Position numbers and translations under genes: made by a program
DNA from: Serilophus lunatus
Taxonomy: Eukaryota; Chordata; Aves; Passeriformes; Eurylaimidae
NCBI GenBank assembly: GCA_013399895.1
Contig: VXBA01003784.1
Location: 357,715 to 421,714 of the forward strand
Length of the DNA stretch: 64,000 nt
Direction: 5' to 3'
Part shown: positions 60,191 through 64,000 of the stretch, piece after piece
Layout: each line of letters begins with the position of its first letter
How positions within the stretch are numbered: the first letter of the stretch is position 1
The notes under the pieces: model-generated
Told to the model about the DNA's origin: nothing
The model's database searches: none
The model's input: only the letters and a program-made list of their open reading frames with translations

Positions 60191-62139
60191 ATGAGAAGGC
60201 TCTTTTCAGGGAAAGGAGTGGGAGTTGTGCCCAAAAATGCCCCAAAAACTGTAAGGCGCGAGGAAGATCACGTCTCCCGGTGAAGCAAGGATACCATTTA
60301 TCTGAGTTCTTCCCGGGCGTGTCTGCTTGTGTCCATCAGGCGTGAGCACTGACAAAACAAACAAAAAAAGCAACTATTAGATTTGTCAGAGCAAGCTTAG
60401 CACTTTTCTCTCTCTCACTCTCTTTTTTTTTCTTCCTCTAAAATCTGTTGCTGTGTTTCGTCCTGTACAACTCTCCAGACAGCGCACCCTTTGGAAAGTC
60501 CTTTCTGAGACCGTTTTTCCGAACCGGAGAGGCTAATCGCCTCCCCTCTCCTTCCAATTCACCTGCTTTTCATGCCAACAGAAACGCCCTTTCAGCTCCA
60601 GCGCTGGGCGGTCATTTCCCAGCCAGGCTTTTGAACACTAAATTGCAAACTCCGCTGCACCAATAGCATCTGGGTCTGTCTCTGAGAATTTAATAAACAA
60701 GCTGTATTAACTCCAAGCAGAATTTATCTCGTAGACTGATGGAATTCGTCTTTTTTTTTTTTTTTCCTTTTGCTTCTTCTGCTTCTTTTTCCCCCAAGGC
60801 CTCATATTCACTACTCAAAATTTAGCAGCCTGCCTTTGATAAATTACTCAAAGTAATCCCTGCAACAGCTAAGTCTGACTGGTTGACGTTGTGTTAGAAG
60901 TCTTCATAGCAGTATCTGTCTATAAAATATTCACTTGCGGACTACAAAGGGTGGATCATTTTTAATGACAAGATTCAGAACTAGAGGATGAAGGGAAAAG
61001 ATTAATATCCGTGAATTCAAATAATTTAATTTCAAATACCGAACTTAGAACATTATATCCCACTAGTTTAAACAGTGATGCTGATAAAATAGCGGAGCAT
61101 ATGAATGAAGAGGCCGGAAGAATAGAGTTGTGGGGAATGTTGGAAATGAACATTAATGCAAACTTTACAGGAACTTTTTTTTTTAATTTTACACCTTTCT
61201 ACATTCTATCTTATGGGATAATCAGTATTCTAGCAAAGCAAAAATGTTTATGATTATTACATGTATGTGTGTGCATATCTATGCAAGGAGAGAGATTTTC
61301 TTTTCTCTAAAGATAGGTGTAGAAATCTATTTAGATGGTGGATTTTAATTTCAATGGGTAATGTGAGCTTGTGCAATCAAAGTTATCAATTTCTGTCCTT
61401 TTTGTTTAGATTTCTTAGTTAAATGTGTTTGTTATATCTACCCCGAGGAGAAGCAACTTGAAAGTGTAGCTTTCGAGTCATCTTATAAATACATCCCTGA
61501 GGCTGCGGTTCTTGCCGCTTTAAGCAGTTTTCATTAAAGCAGCCAGCTGCCTCTTTGTGTAGATTGGATTTTTTTAAAGCAATCACTTGTGAAGCCCCGG
61601 CCTCAGTTTTGTCTCTCCGCAGGCCCTTAAAGTTGAAGTTTCATTCATGTCTTGGGTCTCTCCGCCGAATCAGACTCCTTGGAGCAACACTGGAAAGAGC
61701 CACACGAAAGCGCAGGCTTGAATACCTCATAGAGAAAGGTTAAAAAGGAAGCAGAGATCAAAACAATCCCATCTCACAAAAGGTGCATTAAATGCGCCCC
61801 AGCAATAAGCACAAATCTTCCAAGTTGGCCTTTAAAGCAAGCACCAGGAGCCTCACGTTTATTGCACCCAGCAATTCTCTGAGCGACTCTCCGCGTCTTT
61901 GCACTCCTGGCGCATTTCCTCCTAAAACAACATCTAATGGGAAGATAATAGAGACGCGGAAAGGAGGCGCGGGGATTTCTCCCCCTCCTCCTTTCCTTTT
62001 AGCTGCGTGAGTCTATCTCAAGGTTTGGAGACCAGAGTTTTAAAAAAAAAGCTTTTCACCTCCAAACACAACAGGCATATACGAACGCATATGCCCCATC
62101 CTACAATAGCACGTATCCAAATGCAGGCAGGAGCGTGCA
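60191..62139. other. AT-rich inter-island stretch, possible conserved elements
   Basis: No recognised exon. A pyrimidine-rich tract at 60416-60440 and a T tract at 60751-60765 are present. The 61440-62040 interval is repeat-free with moderate GC. A good acceptor-like site (CAGTTTTGTCTCTCCGCAG, ending 61622) occurs in it, but no matching donor with consensus quality follows. It could hold 5' UTR or enhancer sequence of a neighbouring gene. Confidence 0.5.
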
Positions 62140-62470
62140 TTTTGGGAGCGCTCCCTCAGCCCCCTGAGCCGGGGAAGCTGATGAGCGGCAGCTAGAAGCC
62201 GAGGTTCGCTGGGAGCTAGCCGTGCTCTTGTTTTTCTGCTGGAAATGCAGCTTTCTCTCCGGCACGCAATGAGTTGAAACACCAGGGAGCCCAACATCTC
62301 GGCAGCCGGAGCCCGCCGCGGCAGCTGGGGGGGGGGGGGGGGGCGGGCATGGTACCCCCAGGTGGGGAGATGGGGAGGCTGGCAGAGGGAGGTCGGAGGG
62401 TTCCCGCAACCCGCCCGCGTCCTCCTGCATGCACCTGATGTGTATGCAGCACCTCGCCTCCCAGCCAGGA
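62140..62470. promoter_or_regulatory. CpG/GC-rich block 3 with 17-G run
   Basis: A GC-rich block containing the palindrome GGGAGCGCTCCC (62144-62155) and a run of 17 G (62327-62343) followed by C and three more G. The G run can form a G-quadruplex in principle, and its exact length is error-prone in assemblies. Confidence 0.6.
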
Positions 62471-62759
62471 GTCAGCTCCAGTTAAGTGGCGCTCTATGTA
62501 TTTTATAGCGAATATTCTCGAGTAGCTGCACTGCAATGAAGGAGATATCAAGGAGGCCTGTCAGTTCAAAGCTTTTGGGGTTGTTTGAAAATCTTCTTCA
62601 CGTCAAAGTAAGCAGCCCTAGTATTTGAACAGCTGCTTTGAACAGTGAAAAGGGCTGAGCTGAATCAAAACACTGCAGTGTCTGCCCAAGACACCGCATC
62701 ACCTTCAACCTGCTTTTATACGAGTAGAGAAAAGGAAAGAAAGGCTGCTGAGACCTCTA

Positions 62760-63770
62760 ATCCCGCGGGGTCAGCTCCGCCAGAAAGGGGCCACATGACT
62801 GTCTCTTTTACATCCCGAACGGCCCGGACCTGTGCGACGGCCGCGGCCGGAGCCCGCGGCGGGCAGCGGCGCGGCAGCAAGAGCGGCGGTCGGGTGCTCG
62901 CTCCCCGCTCCCCGGCGTTCCCTCCACGGGGGGAGACGGGAGCGGAGGATGCTTAAGGAGCGGTATTAATGACAGGGCTAACAATGATGGGGAGGACGAG
63001 GAGGTGGAGTCTGCGGCGGCTCTGAATGCACCGGCCGCGCTCCTCGCTGCTCCCAGCTGCGTCTCCATAGGCGTGCGCTCCGCCGGGGAGGGGACAAGAG
63101 GGACGGCAGGGGGCTCTGCCGGGGGGCTGGGGTTTTGTCCGCCTCCTAAGGCCGTATTGCTACTTCAGTGACTGTGTGATTACCGTTAGCCCGTGAGATC
63201 TGCCTCTGGCTGGGGTGGTGGGGGTGAGAGGGACGCAGACGGGTGACCGTGTGCTTCATCTGCCAGGAGACCGGGCGGGACACACGTCCAGGGGCGCGGG
63301 GGGAGGGACGGGGGGGACACAGGGACAAAAAATGCACGAGTGGGGCAGGGCTGGCTTGGGTTTTCCCCGGAAAAAAAGTATTGTTTGGATTTCGCTGACC
63401 CCCGTGTCCCGTCTCCTCTTCGCAGCGAGCCGAGGGGAGCGCGGTGCTGCTGGCACTCCACGGGGACCGGCTGTCCGTGGGGCCGGGGCACAAGGGAGGT
63501 CTCTCGGACGACCACCGGGGTAGGTCCGTGCTGGGCGAGCACCGCACGCTGGAGGCACCCGCGTGAAAACCTCGCTCTGAAAATGACGCGTGGCGTGGCC
63601 CCTCGTGTTTAGTCCACGCACAAACTTTTGGCAGCGGACCTAGAGGTGGGCTGGCGGGAAAGCCGCCCCCGGCAGAGCCTCGGTGGCCCGGGTAGCGGGG
63701 AGGGAGGGTTGGCCCTGAGCATGGAGAGCAGAGCGGCTCTTCCAGGACGGTCCCCACGATGCTTTGGCAG
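62760..63770. promoter_or_regulatory. CpG island 4 (two GC-rich lobes)
   Basis: The lobes lie at ~62.78-63.13 and ~63.23-63.77 kb. CpG-dense words include GACGGCCGCGGCCGGAGCCC and GAGCGGCGGTCGGGTGCTCG. A strong acceptor-like site (TCCCGTCTCCTCTTCGCAG, ending 63425) and a donor-like GGG/GTAGGT (about 63519) enclose ~94 bp that is open in one frame, but the peptide is Gly/Arg/Thr-rich and unrecognised. Reading frames are open on both strands (63146-63757 minus, 203 codons; 63215-63523 plus), as is usual for this composition. The island cluster suggests the edge of a developmental gene locus. Confidence 0.85.
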
Positions 63771-64000
63771 AAGCCTGCTGCGGACTTGCCCTGTTGTTTT
63801 GTTTCAACTCACTGGTCTACACCTAATTGGGAGGAGAGAGACGAGAAAATGAGCATCAAATTATAAAATTCCTGGGTGCCCAGTTGTTTACACATGGGAA
63901 ACAAAAGGCAGAGCTTCACTTCAGAGGCACTGACTTCCTTCTCCGCCACACTCGCAGAACAGGCAGTATTGTTCCTCCTTTCGCCTGCATCTCGAAGAAA

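Noticed and set aside
63146..63757. 203-codon minus-strand open frame at the right edge
   Set aside because: Overlapping plus-strand frames are equally open and the residues are low-complexity Pro/Ser/Arg with no motif.
1..64000. CRISPR array, bacterial operons, phage or plasmid systems
   Set aside because: There are no spaced direct repeats and no Shine-Dalgarno-linked gene runs. The repeat content is that of a bird genome.

Overview
The window looks like an assembled vertebrate chromosome segment, most likely from a bird and probably a neoavian bird rather than a galliform. The evidence is the repeat content. There is a CR1 (chicken repeat 1) LINE of about 1.9 kb on the plus strand at ~41.3-43.2 kb. 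Four short CR1 3'-tail fragments lie in the opposite orientation at ~9.8, 15.3, 33.8 and 52.0 kb. A degraded ERVL-like solo LTR at ~43.9-44.2 kb begins TGTCATGGTTTAACCCCAGC, as a common avian LTR family does. There is one run of 430 N (6075-6504) and two single Ns (35293 and 59674). The density and interruption of open frames are those of vertebrate non-coding DNA. I recognise no protein-coding gene of known family on either strand.

Layout. From 1 to ~57.3 kb the window reads as an AT-rich gene desert with scattered repeats. These include a probable LTR-type element spanning the assembly gap (5899-6979, TG...CA ends, 5-bp target duplication), a (CA)n tract abutting a CR1 tail (9.78-9.92 kb), and an ancient L2/CR1-like reverse-transcriptase fossil (14.19-14.67 kb). 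A polyadenylation signal with an A tract (14.96-15.02 kb), the CR1 copy, the solo LTR and assorted microsatellites complete the set. A few isolated segments have the form of exons (10395-10498, 32304-32387 and others), but none joins into a recognisable gene.

From ~57.3 kb to the right edge the composition changes sharply. At least four separated G+C- and CpG-rich blocks (57.36-58.11, 59.50-60.19, 62.14-62.47 and 62.76-63.77 kb) alternate with AT-rich, repeat-poor stretches full of TAATTA-type, octamer-like and palindromic motifs. A cluster of CpG islands next to a long gene desert is typical of the neighbourhood of a vertebrate developmental transcription-factor gene. The gene would lie beyond the right edge, or only its 5' non-coding part would be inside; I cannot name it. 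Long open frames inside the islands run on both strands at once and are best read as a by-product of stop-codon scarcity in GC-rich DNA.

No prokaryotic system, CRISPR array, tRNA or rRNA gene was seen. The points most worth checking are the 58.1-58.7 kb AT-rich block with its nested palindromes beside a CpG island and a possible short intron, the island cluster, the LTR-like element hidden by the gap, the isolated 104-bp exon-like segment at 10.4 kb, and the L2-like fossil.
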